Assembly (NCBI RefSeq): GCF_002024505.1
Contig: NZ_CP019402.1
Coordinates: 1,736,001-1,800,000, forward strand
Reading direction: 5' to 3'
DNA length: 64,000 nucleotides
From: Plantibacter flavus
GTDB lineage: Bacteria > Actinomycetota > Actinomycetes > Actinomycetales > Microbacteriaceae
A model generated the notes under the pieces. It worked only from the letters and a program-made list of their open reading frames with translations. It was not told where the DNA came from and did no database searches. Every line of letters starts with the position of its first letter. Positions within the stretch are counted from its first letter, which is position 1. This document shows positions 16,226 through 26,763 of the stretch, piece by piece. Position numbers and translations under genes: made by a program.

Positions 16226-18091
16226 GTGCGTTTCGTTCTCGCCATCGCCGCGTTCGTCGTGGCAGCCGTCATGATCGTGACGGGAATCGCGCAACGGACC
16301 GTGTTCCTCTCGCCCGGCACCTTCAGCCTGTCGACGACGGTCGACAGCGGAGACCGGTTCATCGTCATCCCCGGGAGCGTGCTGCAGTCGCAGCCGGGAG
16401 CGCAGTCCATCGTGGCGGGCGCGGGCGGCGACACGCAGGTGTTCATGAGCTACGGGCGCTCCGACGACATCACGGCCTGGCTCGGCGACGAGCCCTACAG
16501 CCGTGTGGGCGTCAACAGTGCCGGTACCGCCCTGACGACCACGACCGTCACGGCCGAGGCGGACGCCACCGACGACGACGGGGCGACCCCGAGTCCCGAG
16601 CCGTCGGCGACGCCGGCCCCCGAGGCCAGCGACGACACCACCACCGCCGAGAAGGGCCCGGACCCGCGCGGATCCGACCTCTGGCTCGGTGAGTACGACG
16701 AGGCGGGCGCGGTCATCGCGACGATGAACCTGCCGAAGGACATCGACGTGCTCATCGCGACCGACGGCTCGGCCGCAGCTCCGGATTCCATCCGACTCTC
16801 CTGGCCACTCGACAACGCCACCCCGTGGGCCGGTCCGCTGATCGCCGGTGGCATCCTCGTGCTCCTCGCCGGCATCGTGCTCTACCTCTCGGGGATCCAG
16901 CGCATGCGTCGCTCGCGAGGCCCGCGTCGCAAGGGTCCGGGACAAGGACAGAAGGGCATCACGAAGATGTCGAGACAACCGAAGCCGCGCCGCCCCCGTG
17001 AACTCGGAGCCGGCAAGACGAAGCGCTCTTCGCTGCGCCGTTCACTCGTCGTGGGCGTACCGCTCGTCCTCATCGGGACCCTGGGCCTGAGTGGCTGCTC
17101 CCAGGACTACTGGCCGACCATCGGAGCGCCGTCACCGACGCCCACCGTCACTGCGACGGACCTCCCGGCCGACAGTCAGGACCAGGACTTCGCCGCGCCC
17201 GTCGTCACCGTGCCACAGGTCGAGCGGATCGTGTCGCGGATCTCGACGGCGGCGTCCGAGGCCGATGCTGCGCTCGACGGCACCGCTGCAGCCGTCCGGT
17301 TCTCCGGGCCGGCTCTCGAGGAGCGCACCGCGAACTACGCCCTCCGCTCGAAGGTTGCGGACGCCGCCGGAGCGACGCCCATCCCCGCGTCGCCAGTCAC
17401 GCTCACCCTGCCCCAGGCGACGGATGCCTGGCCTCGGACGGTCATGACCGCCATCCAGGACAAGGCCGACGAGACGGTGTCGCCGACGGTCCTCGTGATG
17501 ACCCAGCAGGACCCGCGGTCGAACTACCAGGTCGTCTACGCGGAGAAGCTCCTCGAGGGCGCTCGACTCGAGAACGTCGCGCCCGCGACCATCGGTGCCG
17601 CGAGCGTCCCGCCGGACTCGAAGTTGCTCGTCATGCCGCCGGAGGAGATCGCCGCGGCATACGCCGACATCATCACCAACGGCGATGCGAGCACCTTCGC
17701 CGGCATGTTCAACGCCGACGGTGACGTCTTCCGGACGCAGGTCGCCGCGGACCGCGCCACGAAGGCCGCGAACCTGCCGACGACGGCGAGCATCGCCTTC
17801 TCGGCGGCCGCCGGTACCGGCCCGAACGTCGCACTGGCGACCAACGACTCGGGTGCGATCGTCGCCGTCAACGTGCAGGAGGGCGAGGTGGTCTCGGTCG
17901 TCACGGCCGGTGCTACCGTGAAACCTTCGGGTGCGGTCGCCGCGCTCTCCGGGATCACCGAGAGCGCGAAGGGGACGCAGGCCACCTACGGCGACCAGCT
18001 CCTGTTCTACGTGCCAGCCGTCAACTCCGGAGAGAAGATCACCTTGCTCGGATTCACCCAGACCCTCATCGCCGCATCGGAGCTCCCGTGA
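16226..18091 (+). CDS. Large composite membrane protein of unknown function
   Basis: I do not recognise a characterised family for this 621-residue protein. The first part has an N-terminal helix (about 3-22), an extracellular-looking domain with a Thr/Asp/Pro-rich linker, and a second helix at about 203-224. A basic cytoplasmic segment follows. A third hydrophobic segment at about 272-290 ends in GTLGLSGC, a lipobox-like sequence, and precedes a ~330-residue exported domain. It therefore looks like a membrane protein fused to a lipoprotein. An internal ATG at 16967 opens the second half but has no clear ribosome site. It overlaps the thioredoxin gene by GTGA. Confidence 0.7.
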   Translation: MRFVLAIAAFVVAAVMIVTGIAQRTVFLSPGTFSLSTTVDSGDRFIVIPGSVLQSQPGAQSIVAGAGGDTQVFMSYGRSDDITAWLGDEPYSRVGVNSAGTALTTTTVTAEADATDDDGATPSPEPSATPAPEASDDTTTAEKGPDPRGSDLWLGEYDEAGAVIATMNLPKDIDVLIATDGSAAAPDSIRLSWPLDNATPWAGPLIAGGILVLLAGIVLYLSGIQRMRRSRGPRRKGPGQGQKGITKMSRQPKPRRPRELGAGKTKRSSLRRSLVVGVPLVLIGTLGLSGCSQDYWPTIGAPSPTPTVTATDLPADSQDQDFAAPVVTVPQVERIVSRISTAASEADAALDGTAAAVRFSGPALEERTANYALRSKVADAAGATPIPASPVTLTLPQATDAWPRTVMTAIQDKADETVSPTVLVMTQQDPRSNYQVVYAEKLLEGARLENVAPATIGAASVPPDSKLLVMPPEEIAAAYADIITNGDASTFAGMFNADGDVFRTQVAADRATKAANLPTTASIAFSAAAGTGPNVALATNDSGAIVAVNVQEGEVVSVVTAGATVKPSGAVAALSGITESAKGTQATYGDQLLFYVPAVNSGEKITLLGFTQTLIAASELP

Positions 18092-19068
18092 GTGCCGCGG
18101 AGCCGAGCGCAGCACACCTGCGCGGCGCCGTCGACCTCTCCGGCCTCGCTCGTCGCCACCAGACGCCGCCCGCGGGCGCGTCGACGCAGGCGGGCGCACC
18201 GGCAGAGGCGCCCGGCGCGACGACCGGCCAGACCGTCCAGGTCCCGTCCCTGGTCTTCGACGCGACGGACGACGGGTTCGGTCAGGTCGTCGAGCTGTCC
18301 TCCGTCGTCCCCGTCGTCATCGACCTCTGGGCCGAGTGGTGCGGACCGTGCAAGCAGCTCTCCCCGGTGCTCGAGCGGCTCGCCGCCGAATACGCCGGCC
18401 GCTTCGTGCTCGCCAAGGTCGACGTCGACGCGAACCCGCAGCTCTCCCAGGCGTTCCAGGCGCAGTCGATCCCGATGGTCGTCGCCGTCGTCGGCGGACG
18501 CCCGGTGCCGATGTTCAACGGCGCCATCCCGGAGTCGCAGGTGCGCGATGTGATCGAGCAGTTGCTGCAGCTGGCCGAACAGAACGGGGTCTCCGGTCGG
18601 GCCGTCGTCGCCGAAGGGGACGCCGCAGCTCCAGCCGAACCCGTGGAGGAGCCGCTGCCGCCCCTCCACGCCGAGGCGTACGAGGCCATCGAGCGTGCCG
18701 ACTACCCGACGGCCATCGCCGCGTACGAGAAGGCCATCGCGCAGAATCCGAAGGACGACATGGCCGTGGCCGGCCTCGCTCAGGTCCGTCTGCTGCACCG
18801 CCTCACGGGGAAGACCCTCGATGAGATCCGCGCACGCGCCGCTGCTGCTCCCGACGACCTCGACGCCCAGCTGGCCGTCGCCGACCTCGACCTCTCCGGA
18901 GGACACCTCGAGGACGCCTTCGACCGTCTGCTGACGCTGTTCCCCGACCTCGACCAGTCGGGTAAGGACACCGTCCGGACGCGCCTGCTCGAGCTCTTCC
19001 AGGTCGCCGGCGTCACCGATCCGCGCGTCATGAAGGCCAGGGCCCGGTTGACCGGCCTCCTCTACTGA
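18088..19068 (+). CDS. Thioredoxin-TPR co-chaperone (CnoX/YbbN-like)
   Basis: This 326-residue protein joins a thioredoxin domain (about residues 55-165) with an intact WCGPC active site (DLWAEWCGPCKQLSPVLERL) to C-terminal tetratricopeptide-like helices (ERADYPTAIAAYEKAIAQNP and onward), the layout of CnoX/YbbN. Those proteins protect substrates from oxidation and pass them to chaperonins. A ~50-residue Ala/Pro/Thr linker precedes the thioredoxin fold. Its GTG lies inside the stop of the upstream membrane protein, indicating translational coupling. Confidence 0.88.
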   Translation: MSAAEPSAAHLRGAVDLSGLARRHQTPPAGASTQAGAPAEAPGATTGQTVQVPSLVFDATDDGFGQVVELSSVVPVVIDLWAEWCGPCKQLSPVLERLAAEYAGRFVLAKVDVDANPQLSQAFQAQSIPMVVAVVGGRPVPMFNGAIPESQVRDVIEQLLQLAEQNGVSGRAVVAEGDAAAPAEPVEEPLPPLHAEAYEAIERADYPTAIAAYEKAIAQNPKDDMAVAGLAQVRLLHRLTGKTLDEIRARAAAAPDDLDAQLAVADLDLSGGHLEDAFDRLLTLFPDLDQSGKDTVRTRLLELFQVAGVTDPRVMKARARLTGLLY

Positions 19069-19074
19069 CCGACC

Positions 19075-19126
19075 GATGCACGACGAAGGCCCGCCTCCCT
19101 CGGGAGGCGGGCCTTCGTCGTGCATC
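19075..19126. terminator. Bidirectional terminator between the thioredoxin gene and glgB
   Basis: A perfect 25-bp inverted repeat with only TC between the arms sits between two convergent genes, starting 6 bases after one stop and ending 20 bases before the other. It is the strongest hairpin in the window. Confidence 0.95.
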
Positions 19127-19146
19127 CGGGTGCTGCGGAAGCCTGA

Positions 19147-21434
<2,288 letters not shown>

Positions 21435-21438
<4 letters not shown>

Positions 21439-23489
21439 GGTCGGATCCTCACGCTCAGGATGTGCACGGGCTCGGTGAAGGCGTCGAGGCGCACGAAGTT
21501 GCTGTCGGACCAGATCCACTCGGCTCCCGTGACGAGGTCCGTGACGTCGAAGCTGCCGCCCGGGACACCACCGAACACGGTCTGGTCGAGGTGCACCATG
21601 GTCTGTCGGACCGAGTGCGGATCGAGGTTGGCGACGACGAGCAGGGTGTCGTGTTCATCGGTCCCGGTGAACCGCTGGTCGAGATGCTTGCTGAAGACGA
21701 GGATCTGGTCGTCGTCGCTCCAGTGGAAGCTGATGTTGCGCAACTGCCGGAGGGCGGGATGCGCACGCCGGATCCGGTTGAGCAGGGTGAGGTACGGCGA
21801 CAGCGAGGTGCCGGCGGCTTCCGCAGCGGCCCAGTCCCGCGGACGGTACTCGAACTTCTCGCTGTCGATGTTCTCCTCGGCACCGGGACGGGCGACGTTC
21901 TCGATGAGCTCGTACCCGGCGTAGACCCCCCACGTCGGAGCGGCGGTCGCGGCGATCGCCGCACGCACCTTGTACGCCGCCCGGCCACCGAACTGGAGGT
22001 ACTCGGTGAGGATGTCCGGCGTGTTGACGAACAGGTTGGGCCGGAGGAAGTCGGCGGTCTCGGTCGCCGCCGCACCGAGGAACTCCTCGAGCTCCTCCTT
22101 CGTGTTGCGCCAGGTGAAGTAGGTGTAGCTCTGCTGGAACCCGACCTTCGCCAGACCCTGCAGCAGGGCCGGACGGGTGAAGGCCTCCGCGAGGAACACG
22201 ACGTCGGGGTCCGTCCGGTTGACGGTCGCGAGCAACCACTCCCAGAAGTCGAGCGGCTTGGTGTGGGGGTTGTCGACGCGGAAGATGCGGACGCCGAGCG
22301 AGATCCAGTGGCGGACGATGCGCAACACCTCGGCCCGGATGCCCTCGGGGTCGTTGTCGAAGTTGACCGGGTAGATGTCCTGGTACTTCTTCGGCGGGTT
22401 CTCGGCGTACGCGATCGTGCCGTCGGGGAGGGTCGTGAACCACTCGGGGTGCTCGGTCACCCAAGGGTGGTCCGGCGACGCTTGCAGGGCGAGATCGAGG
22501 GCGACCTCCAGACCGACCTTCTTCGCCTGGCGGACGAAGGCGACGAAGTCCTTCTCCGTGCCGAGGTCGGGATGGATCGCGTCATGACCGCCCGCGGCAC
22601 CACCGATCGCCCAGGGGGAGCCCGGGTCGTGCTCGCCGGGTGTGAGGGTGTTGTTCGGTCCCTTGCGGAACGTCACGCCGATGGGGTGGATTGGCGGCAG
22701 GTAGAGGACGTCGAACCCCATCGCGGCGACGGCCGGCAACCGACCGGCTGCGCTGCGGAAGGTGCCCGACGTCCAGGAGCCGTCCGGGTTCCGCTCGGCA
22801 CCCTCCGACCGCGGGAAGAACTCGTACCAGGAACCGACGCCGGCCCGGGTGCGCTCGACGCGGACCACGCGCTCGTCGCTCGTGCTCGCGAGACCGGCGA
22901 ACGGCCGACGGTCGGCGATGGCCAGGAGTTCTGGATCGTCGAGCACCGCGAACCGGGCTTCCGGCTCGGCGTCGGTGTCGCGGAGGAGCTTGGCGGCGGC
23001 GGTGAGGAAGCGGCGGTCCTTCGCCGGGCGGAGCTTGTCTGTCGCGGCGCGCTCGAGGAGTTCCGCACCGATGAGGTACATGAGCTCGACGTCGACACCG
23101 GCCTCGATCTTGACTCGGGCGTTGTGCTCCCAGGTCGCGAACTCGTCGGCGAAGGCGCGGACCTGGTACCGCCAGGTGCCCTCCGTCGCGAGTCGGACCT
23201 CGACCTCGAAGCGGTCCGTGCCCGGGGCACCGGGGGCCATCCGATGCGCGACCGTCTTCCCGCGCGGGTCGGTCAACAGGAGCTCGACGCCGATGAGGTC
23301 GTGCCCTTCGCGGAACGCGGTCGCGCCGAACGGCACCACCTCGCCCGAGAACGCCTTGGCCGGCCAACGGCCACCTTCGACCGAGGGCGTCGGATCCAGG
23401 ATCGGGATGCGCCCGATGCTCGGGGACAGCGTGAGCGACACCGGTCCGGCGTCGTCGACGGTGGAGGACTGCGGTACTGACTTCGGCAT
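21435..23489 (-). CDS. glgE: Alpha-1,4-glucan:maltose-1-phosphate maltosyltransferase
   Basis: GlgE extends alpha-glucans using maltose-1-phosphate. The GH13_3 signatures are present: the nucleophile in GVRIFRVDNPHTKPLDFWEW, the acid in VFLAEAFTRPALLQGL, the substrate-pocket segment QSYTYFTWRNTK and N-terminal RIPILDPTPSVEGGRWPAKA. The start is uncertain: ATG 23489 has GAAGGAG 12 bases upstream (684 residues), while GTG 23516 has a TACGGT box 7 bases upstream and could be a leaderless start (693 residues). The maltose-1-phosphate-making partners treS and mak are not in the window. Confidence 0.95.
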
Positions 23490-23523
23490 AGTGCGTTCCA
23501 TCTCCTTCGGTGCCACTGGTCCG

Positions 23524-23529
23524 ACCGTA
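23524..23529 (-). promoter_or_regulatory. -10 element TACGGT of the glgE-glgB operon
   Basis: On the minus strand TACGGT ends 7 bases before the in-frame GTG at 23516, and would also serve a short leader for the ATG at 23489. Confidence 0.45.
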
Positions 23530-23626
23530 CCGCGAAACGACCGCCGATGAAGGGGAGCGCGGGGTGTCGCGCGTCATGCTAAGGCCTCGGGTGCTGCCGT
23601 GTCCTGAGCGGCCGCTGCGGTTGCCC

Positions 23627-23632
23627 TAGAGT
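23627..23632 (+). promoter_or_regulatory. -10 element TAGAGT before glgP
   Basis: TAGAGT ends 6 bases before the glgP GTG, about 100 bases from the divergent glgE box; no Shine-Dalgarno fits. Confidence 0.55.
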
Positions 23633-23638
23633 GAGCGC

Positions 23639-26212
23639 GTGAAGGCTATCCGCAGGTTTACCGTCCGCGCGCTCATCCCCGAGTCCCTGACCTCGCTCAC
23701 CGCCCTCGCTGCGAACCTGCGGTGGTCGTGGCACGAGCCGACGCAGCGCCTGTTCGACGAGATCGCACCGGACGTCTGGCGCGAGTCCGACCACGATCCG
23801 ATCAGCGGCCTCGGTCTCGTCACACCGGAGCGACTGGCGGAACTCGCCGCCGATGCGGACTTCGTCGGCCGCGCCGACGCCTTGCACGCCGACCTCCGCC
23901 GGTACCTGGAGGAGCCGCGTTGGTACCAGGGTCTTCCGGACCCGAAACCGCAGACGATCGCCTACTTCTCGCCCGAGTTCGGTATCGCCGCGGCCCTGCC
24001 GCAGTACTCGGGCGGACTCGGCATCCTCGCCGGCGACCACCTGAAGAGCGCGTCCGACCTGGGGGTGCCGCTCGTCGGCGTGGGCCTCCTCTACCGCTCC
24101 GGATACTTCGCGCAGTCGATCACGAACGACGGCTGGCAGCAGGAGTCCTATCCCGTGCAGGACCCCGACGGACTCCCGGTCACGGTGCTCCGGGAGCCGG
24201 ACGGGACACCGGTCACCGTCACCCTGGCGCTCCCGGACGACCGGAGCCTGTCGGCACGGGTCTGGATCGCCGAGGTCGGTCGGGTGCCACTGCTGCTGCT
24301 CGACACGGACATCCCGGAGAACGTCGCCGAGCTGCGCGGCGTGACGGACCGGTTGTACGGCGGTGGCGGCGAGCATCGACTCTTGCAGGAACTCCTCCTC
24401 GGCATCGGCGGCGTCCGAGCGATCAAGCAGTGGAGCGAGCTCACGGACCACGCGCTGCCGCAGGTCTACCACTCCAACGAAGGCCACGCCGGTTTCCTGG
24501 GGCTCGAGCGGATCAGCGACCTCGTCGGCAACGGACTCTCCTTCGACGAGGCGCTGCAACTCGTGCGGGGCGGGACCGTCTTCACGACGCACACCCCCGT
24601 TCCGGCCGGGATCGACCGGTTCGACCGCGAGGTGATCACGCGGTACTTCAGCGGTGACCTGCTCCCGGGCGTCGCCGCACCGGACGTCCTCGCACTCGGC
24701 GACGAGACGGCGAACGGCGGCTCGGCCGACGTCTTCAACCTGGCGATCATGGGTCTGCGTCTGGCGCAGCGTGCGAACGGCGTCAGTCGGTTGCATGGCG
24801 AGGTGAGCCGGGCGATGTTCCGAGGCCTCTGGCCCGGCTTCGACGTCTCGGACGTGCCGATCACGTCCATCACGAACGGTGTCCACGCCCCGAGCTGGAC
24901 CGATCCGTCGCTCGTCGACCTCGCCGTGGACCGGTGGGGGACGACCGACACGAGTCGGGCGGACTGGTCCGACCCCTCGCTCTCGGACGCCGAGCTCTGG
25001 TCGCGGAAGCACGGGATGCGGGAGCGCCTCGTCGCCGACGTGCGGCGCCGGATCGCCGACGGGTATCGGACCCAGAACCCGCAAGCGGTGCTCCCGTCCT
25101 GGATCGATGAACTGCTCGACCCCGAGGTGTTGACGATCGGGTTCGCCCGGCGCGTGCCGAGCTACAAGCGGCTCACCCTCATGTTGCGCGATCCCGATCG
25201 ACTTCGCGCGATCCTGCTCCATCCCGAACGGCCCGTCCAGATCGTCGTCGCGGGCAAAGCGCACCCGGCGGACGACGACGGCAAGCGGCTCATCCAGCGC
25301 CTCGTACAGTTCGCCCAGGATCCCGAGCTCCGATCGCGCATCGTCTTCCTGCCCGACTACGGCATCGGGATGGCCAAGACGCTCTACCCGGGCTGTGACG
25401 TGTGGTTGAACAACCCGCTGCGTCCCCTCGAGGCCTGCGGGACCTCCGGCATGAAGGCCGCCCTCAACGGGGCCCTGAACCTGTCGATCCTCGACGGATG
25501 GTGGAACGAGTACGCCGACAGCGAGAACGGTTGGGTCATCCCGTCGGCGGACGGGGCGGCGGACGACGAGGAACGCGACGCCCTCGAGGCCACGGCGCTG
25601 TACGAGATCCTCGAGCACCAGCTGGTGCCGCGGTTCTACGAGCGTGAGGACGACGGGCTGCCGCAGCGCTGGATGCAGATGGTGCGACACACGATCTCGA
25701 CGCTGTCCGAACCGCTCAGCGCCGACCGCATGGTCCGCGAGTACACGGAGCGCATGTACCTCCCGGCGGCGGCGATGGAGCGCGAGCTCAACGCGTCCGA
25801 TCAGCAGCGGGCGCGCGAGCTGGCAGCCTACAAGCAGCGGGTGCGCGAGGCCTGGCCACAGCTGGCGGTCGCCCATGTCGAGAGCGGCGGTGTCGACGCG
25901 GTCCCGCAGGTCGGTGACGTACTGCGGCTGCGCGCCTACGTCCAGCTGGGATCGCTGTCACCGGAGGACGTGACCGTCGAGGTGGTCTGCGGGGTACCCG
26001 GTGCCGGGGGAGAACTGCTCGACATCCGGACGCAGCCGCTCGAGCAGCAGCAGTCCCCGTCGACGAGTCGGCCGGAGCACACGCTCGAGTACGCCGGGAC
26101 GCTTCCCCTCGATCGGGCCGGCGGGTTCGGGTACACGGTGCGCATCGTGCCGAGACACGAGCTGCTCCTCACCCCCGCGGAACTCGGGCTCGTCGCCGTG
26201 GCGGATCAGTAG
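23639..26212 (+). CDS. glgP: Alpha-glucan phosphorylase
   Basis: This GT35 enzyme releases glucose-1-phosphate from alpha-1,4-glucan ends. The 857 residues fit the long actinobacterial/thermophile type with an extra N-terminal domain (DUF3417-like; about 1-115) before the phosphorylase core (YFSPEFGIAAALPQYSGGLGILAGDHLKSASDLG and VYHSNEGHAGF). The pyridoxal-phosphate lysine is K606 in ACGTSGMKAALNG. It is transcribed divergently from glgE-glgB, so synthesis and breakdown of the same polymer share one intergenic region. Confidence 0.96.
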   Translation: MKAIRRFTVRALIPESLTSLTALAANLRWSWHEPTQRLFDEIAPDVWRESDHDPISGLGLVTPERLAELAADADFVGRADALHADLRRYLEEPRWYQGLPDPKPQTIAYFSPEFGIAAALPQYSGGLGILAGDHLKSASDLGVPLVGVGLLYRSGYFAQSITNDGWQQESYPVQDPDGLPVTVLREPDGTPVTVTLALPDDRSLSARVWIAEVGRVPLLLLDTDIPENVAELRGVTDRLYGGGGEHRLLQELLLGIGGVRAIKQWSELTDHALPQVYHSNEGHAGFLGLERISDLVGNGLSFDEALQLVRGGTVFTTHTPVPAGIDRFDREVITRYFSGDLLPGVAAPDVLALGDETANGGSADVFNLAIMGLRLAQRANGVSRLHGEVSRAMFRGLWPGFDVSDVPITSITNGVHAPSWTDPSLVDLAVDRWGTTDTSRADWSDPSLSDAELWSRKHGMRERLVADVRRRIADGYRTQNPQAVLPSWIDELLDPEVLTIGFARRVPSYKRLTLMLRDPDRLRAILLHPERPVQIVVAGKAHPADDDGKRLIQRLVQFAQDPELRSRIVFLPDYGIGMAKTLYPGCDVWLNNPLRPLEACGTSGMKAALNGALNLSILDGWWNEYADSENGWVIPSADGAADDEERDALEATALYEILEHQLVPRFYEREDDGLPQRWMQMVRHTISTLSEPLSADRMVREYTERMYLPAAAMERELNASDQQRARELAAYKQRVREAWPQLAVAHVESGGVDAVPQVGDVLRLRAYVQLGSLSPEDVTVEVVCGVPGAGGELLDIRTQPLEQQQSPSTSRPEHTLEYAGTLPLDRAGGFGYTVRIVPRHELLLTPAELGLVAVADQ

Positions 26213-26215
26213 GGC

Positions 26216-26266
26216 GATCCCCTCCGACGCGCCGGTACGACCCCCGGACCGGCGCGCCGAGGGATC
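26216..26266. terminator. Hairpin between glgP and the convergent YbaK gene
   Basis: An inner 8-bp stem CGCGCCGG/CCGGCGCG with a 13-base loop is extended by an outer GATCCC/GGGATC pair. It lies 3 bases after the glgP stop and just before the minus-strand stop, so it may serve both genes. Confidence 0.65.
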
Positions 26267-26269
26267 CGA

Positions 26270-26761
26270 CTATCTGGCGATCCGCGCGACGACGGCGGAC
26301 ACGGCCGATCCGAGGTCTGATGGGGCGAGTTCGAGGTCGAACCCGCGCCGACCACCCGAGACCAACACCGTCTCGTGCTCGAAGGCGCTCTCGTCGAGCA
26401 CCGTCGGGAGCGTGGTGCGTTGCCCGATCGGGCTGATGCCGCCGACCACGTAGCCCGTCTTGCGCTCGGCGACGGCGGGGTCCGCCATCGTCGCCCGCTT
26501 CCCGCCGAGGGCCGTCGCGAGCGCCTTGAGGTCGAGTTGGTCGGTGACCGGGACGATCGCGACGACGAGCGACCCGTCCACCTCCGCCAGCAGGGTCTTG
26601 AGCACCCTGGGCGGGTCGACCCCGAGCGCTGCGGCTGCTTCGAGCCCGAAGGCCGTCACCGACGGATCGTGTCGGTAGGAGCGCGGGGTGAACGGGATGC
26701 CCAGCGAGGTCAACGTCACCGTCGCCGGGGTGCCACCGCCCTCGGCCCTCCGTTTCGCCAT
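26270..26761 (-). CDS. ybaK: YbaK-family Cys-tRNA(Pro)/aminoacyl-tRNA deacylase
   Basis: YbaK-type proteins hydrolyse mischarged Cys-tRNA(Pro). The 163-residue product has the family length and blocks: PFTPRSYRHDPSVTAFGLEAA, RVLKTLLAEVDGSLVVAIVPV, LDLKALATALGGKRATMADP and TGYVVGGISPIGQRT. The ATG at 26761 is only two bases beyond the glgX stop, so the two are co-transcribed, a linkage with no obvious metabolic logic. The larger reading frame extending to 27211 is just open frame inside glgX. Confidence 0.93.
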   Translation of the reverse strand: MAKRRAEGGGTPATVTLTSLGIPFTPRSYRHDPSVTAFGLEAAAALGVDPPRVLKTLLAEVDGSLVVAIVPVTDQLDLKALATALGGKRATMADPAVAERKTGYVVGGISPIGQRTTLPTVLDESAFEHETVLVSGGRRGFDLELAPSDLGSAVSAVVARIAR

Positions 26762-26763
26762 CG

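Noticed and set aside
16967..18091. Separate gene starting at the internal ATG of the composite protein
   Set aside because: No Shine-Dalgarno or TANNNT box precedes it and the longer frame is uninterrupted, so I kept one gene and reported the doubt.
23579..25876. 765-codon minus-strand open frame opposite glgP
   Set aside because: Shadow of glgP; no start signal or domain.
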